Made by a program: the position numbers and the translations under genes. DNA of 21,988 bases, taken from NCBI GenBank assembly GCA_023433945.1, contig JAEYTP010000138.1:1-21988 (forward strand). Direction: 5' to 3'. This stretch comes from Bacillota bacterium. Its GTDB lineage: Bacteria > Bacillota > Clostridia > Acetivibrionales > DSM-1351. Each line of letters begins with the position of its first letter. The first letter of the stretch is position 1. Positions 6,499 through 13,563 of the stretch are shown here, in pieces. The notes beneath the pieces are model-generated. The model was not told the origin of the DNA. It did no database searches and saw only the letters and a program-made list of their open reading frames with translations.

Positions 6499-8994
6499 TT
6501 ACTCTTCAATCTTCAAAGTGTCTACGATATTCATTTCATTTAGCTTTCTTAGAGGAATTAATGTTGCCATTATGGTTATTACAATAATACCAACTGAACC
6601 TGTTATATATGGCCAAACCTTCATATTGTATCCATATAAACCTACCGGATTTATGAACATGACTCCAAATACCGACAATACATATCCTATTGGTAGTCCC
6701 AATAAGCATGCAATAATTCCATATAGGCCACCTTCTAGAACAATCAGTTTTTTGAACTGCCTCTTTGTCATGCCGATTGCTTTAAAAATAGCATACTCTT
6801 TTTTCTTTACTAAAAGATTAATGGTAACTGCATTTATTATATTAACAGCTGCAATAAGTACTATTAACCCGATAAAGCCATAGACCAGAATTTCAATTTG
6901 ATGAATTAGTTTGTTTAAAGCATTCTTCTGAACGTAAATATCAACAAACTTCACACTATATTCATCGGCAAATGCATTTAAGGTTTCATATAAGTTTTCT
7001 CTGTCACCAGAAGTACTGTAATTCAAACAAACTGAATTATACTTGCTAAGGCCCGTAATCTTATTAAAGGTTTCATTTGTTACTATTATTGCATAGCCCA
7101 TACCTGATGGAGTACCACTAATGATCTCCATGTCTGTCAATGCGCCAACCTCAAGTTGAACGTTATTATCCTTATCCATAAATGTCATTAAACTCTTTTG
7201 TGAAGGATTTTCTATATAATTAGCGTCCACTCTCGGAATACTGAACTTATCTCCATTTTTATAGCTGGTAAATCTGTCATAAAAGCTGAAGCCTTTACTG
7301 TTAGTACCGGCTGACAGGTCTGCTATGACAGCCTTGTCATTGTTTTTGAAATCATCGTAACTTACATTGAGCTTTGCCTCGTGGTTAAGAAGTTCAAAAG
7401 CATTTCTATCATACCCAACAAGCTGAACATTTGGCGTGATGTATTGACCTTTGTATTCGGGCACTTTTAGAGTTTCCTCAAAGGCTTTATTAATTTTATT
7501 CTTCTCTATGTTCATTGAAACCTTTGATAAACTAATTCTGTAAACCATTGAGATTCCAGAGGTGTTTTCAAGTTTATCAGCGAAAGCATCGTCCATATAT
7601 ACTCTGCTGTTTTTAATCTTATCAAATACGGCATCTACCTTAATATTCTGACCTACAGCAGAATTTGAAGCCATTACTACGTCCATAAAGTTTGTGAAAA
7701 ACACATACATAACCAACGATAGCATAAGTGATGTTAAGGTCGCATAAAATCTCTTCCTGCTTCTTTTTATATTCTTGTATGCTACCTGACCTTCAAATCT
7801 TAATAACAGCTTCGCCAAAATACCTTTTCTATTCTTAATTTTATCTCCCTTGAGGACAGCACCTCCACGAATAGCCTCTACGGGTGATACTTTTGCGGCT
7901 GTCCTTGCAGGGAAGTATGCCGAGATGAATACAGTCAGCATACCCAAAATAATAGTAATTGCTATACCAGTCCAATGAAAGTTAATCTTAAAGGTATCTA
8001 AAAATCCATTCATTAAGTAATTAAACGTAATATATGTTGCTCCAAATCCTATTAATAAACCTATTGGTATTGAGATTGCACATAGTATTGCTGCTTCCTT
8101 GAGTACCAACACCCTAATCTGCGCCCTAGTAGCACCAATGCTTCTAAGAATACCAAAATGCTTTACTCTTTCCATAACAGATATATTAAATGAATTATAT
8201 ATAACGGCTATTGTACACACTGCAACCAATAGTGCTGCCACGAAGAATAGAATAGTTGTCATATTATTTTTATGAGCATCAGGACCTTCCCCTATAAGGT
8301 ATAGCAGCGTACTATTAGCTTCATAAGAAATAGAATTCGCACTTGCAATTTTTTTCATTATAGCAACTTTGCCGTTTTCCGCCTTAATATTGGCGTAATA
8401 ACTGTACTGTGCCGTTTTATCGGGAATAGAACTCTTTAAATCCAGGTAAGTCAGGGCGCTATTTGTAATATCTGGATTTTCGTAAGCACCAACTATCTTG
8501 TACTGTATTTTAGCATTATTTAATAAGCCTGTTAGTTCTTCGTTCATTCCTTTATTCATGAGTACGGCGTAGAATCTCTTATCTACTATTATTTCGCCTT
8601 GCGCCTTAGGGAGCCTACCATATGTAAGCTTAATAGAGAGAATATCAGAAAAAGTTGCGTTATCACATGCTCTAATCTTTATTTTACTTAGAGATGGGGT
8701 AAGCCTATTACCTTCTATAATAAAAACGCCCTCATCCCTGATGACTCCCCCATTCTTAATCTCAGCATTATTAAGTAAAATATTAAGCTTTTCAGAATTG
8801 AGTTTCTTAAATTGCACTTCATAATCTCCATAACTATTCTTGACTGTCTGGAGCTCGTTCTCAATTCCACTAAAATATACACTCCATATAACTGTAAACA
8901 TTGCAATAGAAACGATGATTCCACAAATGGTTAGAAAAGTACGAAATTTGTGCTTTAGTAGATAACTGTTTGTGAGGCTGGTATAACTTCTCAT
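6499..8994 (-). CDS. ABC transporter permease, FtsX/MacB-like, two FtsX domains
   Basis: Membrane subunit of 831 residues. A segment at about 19-43 is followed by a large extracytoplasmic region (about 45-240), three segments at about 246-268, 302-325 and 342-362 (first FtsX domain, with GILRSIGATRAQIR and SPVEAIRG), a segment at about 416-438, a second large external region (about 440-700), and three segments at about 703-730, 750-778 and 790-815 (second FtsX domain, with AIFKAIGMTKRQFKK). That gives eight membrane segments, as in YtrF/SalY-like and mechanotransmitting exporters. The ATG directly follows the ATPase stop, with GGTG about 6 nt upstream, so the two are coupled. Likely substrate is a peptide or lipid-active antibiotic, or it may be part of an envelope-remodelling system. 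Substrate is not readable from the sequence. Confidence 0.93.
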   Translation of the reverse strand: MRSYTSLTNSYLLKHKFRTFLTICGIIVSIAMFTVIWSVYFSGIENELQTVKNSYGDYEVQFKKLNSEKLNILLNNAEIKNGGVIRDEGVFIIEGNRLTPSLSKIKIRACDNATFSDILSIKLTYGRLPKAQGEIIVDKRFYAVLMNKGMNEELTGLLNNAKIQYKIVGAYENPDITNSALTYLDLKSSIPDKTAQYSYYANIKAENGKVAIMKKIASANSISYEANSTLLYLIGEGPDAHKNNMTTILFFVAALLVAVCTIAVIYNSFNISVMERVKHFGILRSIGATRAQIRVLVLKEAAILCAISIPIGLLIGFGATYITFNYLMNGFLDTFKINFHWTGIAITIILGMLTVFISAYFPARTAAKVSPVEAIRGGAVLKGDKIKNRKGILAKLLLRFEGQVAYKNIKRSRKRFYATLTSLMLSLVMYVFFTNFMDVVMASNSAVGQNIKVDAVFDKIKNSRVYMDDAFADKLENTSGISMVYRISLSKVSMNIEKNKINKAFEETLKVPEYKGQYITPNVQLVGYDRNAFELLNHEAKLNVSYDDFKNNDKAVIADLSAGTNSKGFSFYDRFTSYKNGDKFSIPRVDANYIENPSQKSLMTFMDKDNNVQLEVGALTDMEIISGTPSGMGYAIIVTNETFNKITGLSKYNSVCLNYSTSGDRENLYETLNAFADEYSVKFVDIYVQKNALNKLIHQIEILVYGFIGLIVLIAAVNIINAVTINLLVKKKEYAIFKAIGMTKRQFKKLIVLEGGLYGIIACLLGLPIGYVLSVFGVMFINPVGLYGYNMKVWPYITGSVGIIVITIMATLIPLRKLNEMNIVDTLKIEE

Positions 8995-9672
8995 TTACTT
9001 CACCGCCTCTTCAACAATCTTACCATCTACAATGTTTATGACTCTATCTGCCGCTGCTGCAATATTCATATCATGTGAAATAAGAATTAAGGTCTGATTG
9101 TATTTTTTTACAGAATACTTTAGAAGCTCTATAACTTCTTTTGAATTCTTACTGTCAAGATTTCCGGTAGGCTCATCTGCAAGGATAATAGATGGTTTAT
9201 TTATTAGTGCTCTTCCGATAGATACTCTTTGCTGTTGTCCACCCGAGAGCTGTGAAGGTAGGTGGTTCCTTCTTTGCTCTAAATCAAGGATAGAAAGTAA
9301 CTCTCCTAAATACTTACCCTCGGGCTTTCTTCCATCCAATAGTAGTGGCATGAGTATATTTTCTTCCGCTGTAAGAACGGGAATAAGATTATATGCCTGA
9401 AAAATAAAGCCAACCTTTCTGCGTCTCAAAATGGATAGCTGGTTTTCATTCATAGCATACATATCCATTCCTTCAATAAAAACCTTACCCGAGGTAGGAA
9501 TATCAGCTCCTCCCAAGAGATGTAGAAGTGTACTCTTACCCGAACCACTTGGGCCTACAATAGCTACAAATTCACCTTTTTCAACGCTAAAGCTAATATT
9601 GTCGATAGCAGTAACTTGATTTTGACCTTTTCCATATTTTTTTGTTAGATTTTCTATTCTTAGTACTTCCAT
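8995..9672 (-). CDS. ABC transporter ATP-binding protein, MacB/LolD type
   Basis: A 225-residue ATPase powering the adjacent permease. Walker A is GPSGSGKST (40-48), the Q-loop FQAYNLIP (91-98), the signature LSGGQQQR (142-149), Walker B IILADEP (162-168) and the switch histidine H200. Length and motifs fit the MacB/LolD/BceA group. The frame begins at a GTG at 9681, but the ATG at 9672 has AAGGAG 8 nt upstream while the GTG lies directly against it, so I use 9672. It is first in the leftward transporter operon. The 160 bp upstream are AT-rich, and I found no promoter there that I would defend. Confidence 0.96.
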   Translation of the reverse strand: MEVLRIENLTKKYGKGQNQVTAIDNISFSVEKGEFVAIVGPSGSGKSTLLHLLGGADIPTSGKVFIEGMDMYAMNENQLSILRRRKVGFIFQAYNLIPVLTAEENILMPLLLDGRKPEGKYLGELLSILDLEQRRNHLPSQLSGGQQQRVSIGRALINKPSIILADEPTGNLDSKNSKEVIELLKYSVKKYNQTLILISHDMNIAAAADRVINIVDGKIVEEAVK

Positions 9673-9816
9673 TTTAAACACTCCTTCTTTTCACTAACTC
9701 TAGTTCATCAAAACTATTTTTTGAATGCTATAAAATTGTTTTAATCCTCAAGCTAAAAATCAATTTTAAGTCTATAATCATTCTAAGTTATGAAAATTAC
9801 AGGAATGTGAAAGCAA

Positions 9817-9836
9817 AAATTACAATTTTGTAATTT
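9817..9836. repeat. Perfect 9-bp inverted repeat at a gene end
   Basis: AAATTACAA at 9817-9825 and TTGTAATTT at 9828-9836 are perfect complements with a 2-bp spacer. It overlaps the last two bases of the C_GCAxxG_C_C gene. The stem is AT-only apart from one G-C pair, so it would be a weak terminator. It might instead be a protein site upstream of the ABC operon. Confidence 0.55.
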
Positions 9837-10281
9837 AATCTTTAAAGTGCTCATCAATTATCTCTCCAGCACATCTTACCAGTTCAGCACATGGTCTCTT
9901 TTTATAATAGGTCTCAGTACGCTCCTCTGGTACAGGGCTTGATTGTTTTTCATCAAGCGCTAATAGTTCTCTACAAATAATTGAACCATTTTGTTTTCTA
10001 AACTTTTCAGCCAGCGTTTGAATTAGCTCATAATGCTTTTTCTTCGCAGCTTTATTCTGTGGGTCAGAGTAACCCTCTAGTAGGCCTGCCACCATAAACA
10101 TCGCTGATACTGCACCGCAAACCTCCCTCAATCTTCCCATTCCGCCTCCAAAGGAGGATGACAATCTCATGGCCATTTCAAAGTCCAGACCCAGCTCCTC
10201 GCAATACGCACCTATAACAGACTGCGAGCAATTGTAACCCTGCTTGAAAAGTTGCTCTGCTATTTCTGCATTTCCCTGCAT
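9835..10281 (-). CDS. C_GCAxxG_C_C family protein
   Basis: Small cytoplasmic protein of 148 residues from the family named for its cysteine pattern. Visible are C18 in GYNCSQSV, C55 in EVCGAVSAMFMVAG, C103 in IICREL, and C131/C137 in PCAELVRCAG. The glycine run FGGGMG precedes C55. The spacing fits the family, which is thought to be redox-active or cofactor-binding but lacks a firmly assigned reaction. An additional C27 is present. GAGGG lies about 8 nt before the ATG. It sits 205 bp downstream of the isomerase gene on the same strand, separated by decayed repeats, so it may be read through from that operon or be separate. Family is clear; function is not. Confidence 0.9.
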   Translation of the reverse strand: MQGNAEIAEQLFKQGYNCSQSVIGAYCEELGLDFEMAMRLSSSFGGGMGRLREVCGAVSAMFMVAGLLEGYSDPQNKAAKKKHYELIQTLAEKFRKQNGSIICRELLALDEKQSSPVPEERTETYYKKRPCAELVRCAGEIIDEHFKD

Positions 10282-10387
10282 CTTTATACCCTCTTTCGTT
10301 TTCGTTTCTTACATTCCACACACTCTTTAACTTTAGTGCCGATTTTACCTATAGAAAATTTCAGTCTGACTGCTAACTATTTTTTTC

Positions 10388-10550
10388 AAACCTGCATGCT
10401 GCTTGTCGGCACACATAACCAAACCTACTTCCCCTCTGTGCGTACATCTGCTAAAGCCGCTTGCTGGCGTACATAATCAGCCCTGCTTACCTATCTGTCC
10501 GTACACCTGCTAATGCCGCTTGCTGGCGTACATAATCAGCTGCCTGCTTA
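10388..10550 (-). repeat. Decayed tandem copies of the isomerase gene 3' end
   Basis: Three related segments about 59 bp apart. The first is the coding end of the isomerase gene (about 10501-10550). The second, about 10442-10492, has few changes in its 41-bp core. The third, about 10388-10420, is more degraded. As a marker, acataa starts at 10530, 10471 and 10413. Copy 2 lacks 2 bp relative to copy 1, and the TAA stop of the gene is formed by the start of copy 2 (TAAGCAGG), which in copy 1 is read in another phase as part of Tyr-Lys-Gln. Confidence 0.85.
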
Positions 10551-11326
10551 TAAGTTTCAAAGTCTGGTAGGTGCTCCACAAAAAGCGTAGTATCCTGTCC
10601 TAGTGACTCACACAGTCTAGCAACCTTCTGATAATTAATAACTCCTTTGCCGGGCATGGTCTCATGAATCAAAGTAGTATAGGCGCTCTCCATAATAACA
10701 TCCTTACCATGAATACTCTTGATGTGAGGCCCCAACTTTTTAAAGCACTCTTCAATAAATTGGTCACGGAATAAATAACGTTTTGGGCTATTTATCATAT
10801 TAACAAAATCTAGATGCACTCCGAATGCTTTTCTGTCAACATCACAGATTAGTTGGAGGTATTGTTCGGGCGAATCGGGCACCATCCAAGGCATAGTTTC
10901 CAGTGTAAAAGAGGTTTTGGTTGGCTTAACCGCATCAATCACATTTCTTATAGAATCCACAATTAATGCATATGTATCGCTTGAATAGTTGTCTGCGTAA
11001 AATCCATCCCAGATTTCCCCTCTGCTTCCCGCAACATTAACGCAACAATTTGCTGCAAGCTCATCTGCAAGATGTAGCTGATTTATACAGTACTCCATTG
11101 CCTCTTTTCGCTCCTGATCATTTACAGCGATTGTATTTTTCCAAACCCCTACCTCACCAAAAACGATATCATGCTTTTTTGCACACTCAATATAAGCCTT
11201 TTTTTCTTCCTTACTAGCTGTATAATCGACTGGCGATAAGACTGCTCTATAGCCAAGCTCCTTCACCAGCTTGTACCATTCATCAGGATTACTGTACGGT
11301 CTCTCTATTGCTCCACCAATTCTCAT
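10487..11326 (-). CDS. Sugar phosphate isomerase/epimerase-family TIM-barrel protein
   Basis: A 279-residue protein of the xylose-isomerase-like (AP endonuclease 2) fold. Probable metal ligands are E143 (TLETMPW), D173 (VHLDFVNM), H206 (SIHGKD) and E251 (LFVEHL), in the order expected for the family. An early barrel strand reads NVAGSRGEIWDG. Such proteins isomerise or epimerise keto-sugars, sugar acids or inositol derivatives. The exact substrate cannot be read. AAGGAG lies 8 nt before the start. It is downstream of the FMN-dependent dehydrogenase-like gene on the same strand, 144 bp away, so the pair may act in one oxidised-sugar or hydroxyacid pathway. The C-terminus (about 262-279, AADYVRQQAALAGVRTDR) lies in a duplicated stretch, so the stop may have been moved by the duplication. 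Confidence 0.87.
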   Translation of the reverse strand: MRIGGAIERPYSNPDEWYKLVKELGYRAVLSPVDYTASKEEKKAYIECAKKHDIVFGEVGVWKNTIAVNDQERKEAMEYCINQLHLADELAANCCVNVAGSRGEIWDGFYADNYSSDTYALIVDSIRNVIDAVKPTKTSFTLETMPWMVPDSPEQYLQLICDVDRKAFGVHLDFVNMINSPKRYLFRDQFIEECFKKLGPHIKSIHGKDVIMESAYTTLIHETMPGKGVINYQKVARLCESLGQDTTLFVEHLPDFETYKQAADYVRQQAALAGVRTDR

Positions 11327-11377
11327 AAGGCATTCTCCTTAAATATAATATTTATGTGCAGTATTGTGTTGAGTTGT

Positions 11378-11418
11378 CAAAAACCGCTTTTGGCTCATTG
11401 CACCCGCATATCGCAATG
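11378..11418 (-). terminator. Hairpins between FMN-enzyme and isomerase genes (possible attenuator)
   Basis: Two small inverted repeats on the leftward transcript: CATTGC/GCAATG (11396-11401 with 11413-11418) and CAAAA/TTTTG around GCGGT (11378-11392). The second ends in a short T-run. Together they could give partial termination between the two genes. The stems are short, so this is tentative. Confidence 0.35.
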
Positions 11419-11488
11419 CTACTTCTTTCCAAAGTGCTACTTTGTTCACAGAGCTACTTCGTTCACAGTGCTACTTTTGTTCACAGCA
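11418..11488 (-). repeat. 17-18 bp tandem repeat, four copies, from the FMN-enzyme gene 3' end
   Basis: GCTACTT-type units start at 11418, 11436, 11453 and 11470 on the given strand (steps 18, 17, 17). On the coding strand three units read about CTGTGAACRAAGTAG and the fourth is decayed (CTTTGGAAAGAAGTAG). The first unit is the last codons and TAG of the FMN-enzyme gene; the others follow in the intergenic DNA. The period is not a multiple of three. Confidence 0.85.
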
Positions 11489-12397
11489 CCTTACCCCATG
11501 TTGTGTCCAAATAACGGATGGGTCGATACTTTTTATATCAGGAGAACAGGTTCTAGCCATTGCTCCTGCCAACTCATAGGTCATCTTAAGTACTTGATTC
11601 TTTACGCCTTCTGACTTATTTTCAGCCAATGGCTTGATTATTACTCTACCCGCTGATACCGCAGTTGCGCCTAAAGCTAAAGCCTTAAAAGCATCCATTC
11701 CACTCATTATCCCACAGTCAACAAATATTGGTATTTTACCCTCCACTAGCTTTGCAAGCTTCGGCAAAATCATTAGTGGAGGTATGGCATAATTCATAAT
11801 GCCATGGTGGTGAGATACAACAATCCCTTTAACTCCTGCTTCTAGGCATTTATAGGCGTCCTGTTCACTGAGTACACCTTTTACGATAAATGGTAGTTTT
11901 GTTGCATTAACAAACTCTTTTAGCTCCAAAAGAGATTTAGCGGCCATTTTTAATCCTAAAACATTGTCGTACTGTCCATTTTCGCCAAAGGAATGGTCCA
12001 AATCCATACCCATTGCCATAACTCCGCACTTCTCTGCATGTTCAATTCTCTTAAATATGTAGTCATTATCTTCGTGAGGCTTAATAATCTTGATGGTGCG
12101 TGCACCAGTTGAAACAATAGCTTCCAGCTCCGCTTCATCTCCCATACCAGCCCAGTTCACAGCATTTACAGCCAATGCACCCTTTGCCATCTCAACCATA
12201 CCATTATCGCACACACTATTTAGATGAGAAAGCGGGGCCATCATTATAGGGGTATCAAAATGTTCTCCATACAATTCTAGTTTAGTAGATGGTACCACGC
12301 AGTCAATATTCCTCATTTCAACCAGTAATGAATCAAAATACTTCCTTGTTATAATGTTTGAATCCCCGTTATTAATCTCTTGCTGCTTATTTTCCAT
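11471..12397 (-). CDS. FMN-dependent alpha-hydroxyacid dehydrogenase-like protein
   Basis: A 308-residue (beta/alpha)8 flavoprotein of the glycolate/lactate oxidase family. Features are TPIMMAPLSHLN (49-60), the flavin-contacting lysine K173 (PFIVKGVLS), a His-Gly pair H198-G199 at the catalytic base position, and the phosphate-binding strand FVDCGIMSGMDAFKALALGA (225-244). It is shorter than typical family members (about 350-380). The usual S-N-H-G-A-R-Q reads HHHGIMN, so the substrate-carboxylate Arg is replaced by M201, and the DGGIRRG phosphate loop reads DCGIMSG. The substrate is therefore unlikely to be plain lactate or glycolate; type 2 isopentenyl-diphosphate isomerase shares the fold but not this context. 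GAAAGGAG precedes the start. It is divergent from an AraC regulator and upstream of the isomerase gene. Confidence 0.83.
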   Translation of the reverse strand: MENKQQEINNGDSNIITRKYFDSLLVEMRNIDCVVPSTKLELYGEHFDTPIMMAPLSHLNSVCDNGMVEMAKGALAVNAVNWAGMGDEAELEAIVSTGARTIKIIKPHEDNDYIFKRIEHAEKCGVMAMGMDLDHSFGENGQYDNVLGLKMAAKSLLELKEFVNATKLPFIVKGVLSEQDAYKCLEAGVKGIVVSHHHGIMNYAIPPLMILPKLAKLVEGKIPIFVDCGIMSGMDAFKALALGATAVSAGRVIIKPLAENKSEGVKNQVLKMTYELAGAMARTCSPDIKSIDPSVIWTQHGVRCCEQK

Positions 12398-12448
12398 TAG
12401 CCTGCTCCTTTCATAATTGAAGTAAAAGCGTATACTCTGCTATAATAA

Positions 12449-12476
12449 ATTATACGGTTTTATTTGGTTTAGTTAA
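12449..12476 (-). promoter_or_regulatory. Promoter of the FMN-enzyme gene
   Basis: On the leftward strand TTAACT (12471-12476), a 16-bp spacer and TATAAT (12449-12454). The spacer holds the first of three direct repeats (12458-12471), so a protein bound there would compete with RNA polymerase. Confidence 0.6.
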
Positions 12477-12561
12477 ATTATTATTTTTAATAAATACTAC
12501 ACAATTTTATTTGGTCTATAAAAATAATAATTTAAATAATCCTACCATTTTATTTAGCTTT
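12458..12561 (+). repeat. Three direct repeats in the divergent promoter, candidate AraC-type operator
   Basis: TTTTATTTGGTTTA at 12458-12471, TTTTATTTGGTCTA at 12505-12518 and TTTTATTTAGCTTT at 12548-12561. Steps are 47 and 43 bp. All have the same orientation. They fill the DNA between the FMN-enzyme gene and the AraC-family gene. AraC-type proteins commonly bind direct repeats, so this is a plausible operator for the adjacent regulator. Binding is inferred. Confidence 0.6.
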
Positions 12562-12575
12562 ATTATGAGGTTAAT

Positions 12576-13454
12576 ATGAAGACGGAAAATACACTCGATA
12601 GCATAAATCCATATGTTTTAGGTGCTTTTTATATTAATAATAGTGATAACACACCCTATGCCAGAAGACGGGAAAAGTGGTACGAGGTGGAGCTTATTTT
12701 AAAGGGCTCCGGGTATATAATTGTTGATAATGTTACATACCCTATTACTGGTCCCTGTATATACTTCAGACAACCAGGAACTGTCGTCCAGGGATTCCCT
12801 CCCTATGCATGTTATCTCATATCCTTTGACCTTATTTACAATCATGATAGAGAAACCGATTATATTAGCGGAGGAATTTGGGATTCTCCTGCAACTATAC
12901 CTAGTATGTTTTGCTCAAGTTTACCTTTTAGGCCCTATATAAACAATATCAGGTTGGAAAACTATATTGATAGCTTTACTATGGCTTATAATGCTTTTAT
13001 CACTGGAGGACGTAAAGATCAGTTTATACTCAAAACATGCCTGATGCAAATATTACTGAGAATATTACAGGAACGAAGCTCGTCCGTAAAAAATAACCCA
13101 ACTAAGTCACAAAAGCTCATTAGTACCTACGGTCAACGATTAAATTTGCTGATTAAAATGCTGAACGATAATATCACAAAGAAATTCTCACTAGAGGAAC
13201 TGGCCAGTTTTATTGGGCTAAGTCCGAATTTTTTGTGTAAAATTTTCAAGCAATATACGGGGCAAACAATTATTGAATATACAAACAGCAAACGAATTGG
13301 TCATGCCAAAAGACTGATATTGGAAACAGATTTGCCTTTGAAGCAAATTGTGTCATTGTGTGGTTTCGAAAATCAAAACTATTTTTTTGAGGTTTTTAAA
13401 AAGCAAGAGGGCATTACACCCTCTGCCTACAAGAACACATACCGTTTTGAATAG
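12576..13454 (+). CDS. AraC-family transcriptional regulator
   Basis: A 292-residue regulator. The N-terminal half (about 1-165) is a cupin-like ligand domain (WYEVELILKGSGYIIVDN, then PCIYFRQPGTVVQGFPPY). The C-terminal half (about 190-290) has two helix-turn-helix motifs: FSLEELASFIGLSPNFLCKI and LPLKQIVSLCGFENQNYFFE, followed by FKKQEGITPSAYK, the AraC signature. GAGG lies 5 nt before the ATG. It is divergent from the FMN-enzyme/isomerase genes, with three direct repeats between, so it probably controls those genes and itself. The ligand is likely a sugar or hydroxyacid, judged only from its neighbours. A 7-bp hairpin with a TCAC loop at 13462-13479 could be a weak terminator. Confidence 0.94.
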   Translation: MKTENTLDSINPYVLGAFYINNSDNTPYARRREKWYEVELILKGSGYIIVDNVTYPITGPCIYFRQPGTVVQGFPPYACYLISFDLIYNHDRETDYISGGIWDSPATIPSMFCSSLPFRPYINNIRLENYIDSFTMAYNAFITGGRKDQFILKTCLMQILLRILQERSSSVKNNPTKSQKLISTYGQRLNLLIKMLNDNITKKFSLEELASFIGLSPNFLCKIFKQYTGQTIIEYTNSKRIGHAKRLILETDLPLKQIVSLCGFENQNYFFEVFKKQEGITPSAYKNTYRFE

Positions 13455-13492
13455 TTTAAATGCACACATCACTGTGTGTTTCCTTGAAACCT

Positions 13493-13542
13493 AAAAAGTG
13501 CGTCAACTGCAGTTCATATTAGGGAAAACGGCAGTTGACGCA
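13493..13542 (-). terminator. Intrinsic terminator of the beta-xylosidase gene
   Basis: On the leftward strand the 12-bp perfect stem TGCGTCAACTGC/GCAGTTGACGCA (13531-13542 with 13499-13510) encloses a 20-nt loop and is followed by C-TTTTT (13493-13497). It starts 21 bp past the stop codon. The convergent AraC gene ends on the other side. Confidence 0.85.
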
Positions 13543-13563
13543 TCATAAACTATAGTAATGCTT

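Noticed and set aside
6518..6883. Open frame of 121 codons antisense to the permease
   Set aside because: It mirrors the FtsX domain coding strand, and the opposite frame carries clear membrane segments and family motifs.
10252..10476. Plus-strand frame over the C_GCAxxG_C_C gene start and the repeats
   Set aside because: No ribosome site; it arises from the decayed repeat DNA and overlaps a convincing gene.
10388..10550. CRISPR array or mobile repeat family
   Set aside because: Only three diverging copies with no constant spacer pattern, and the first copy is protein-coding; tandem duplication explains it.
11418..11488. CRISPR-like or integron-like repeats
   Set aside because: Units are adjacent with no spacers, and one is the end of a gene.
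11471..12397. Type 2 isopentenyl-diphosphate isomerase
   Set aside because: Same fold, but the flavin-loop and active-site motifs and the neighbourhood fit the hydroxyacid dehydrogenase branch better.
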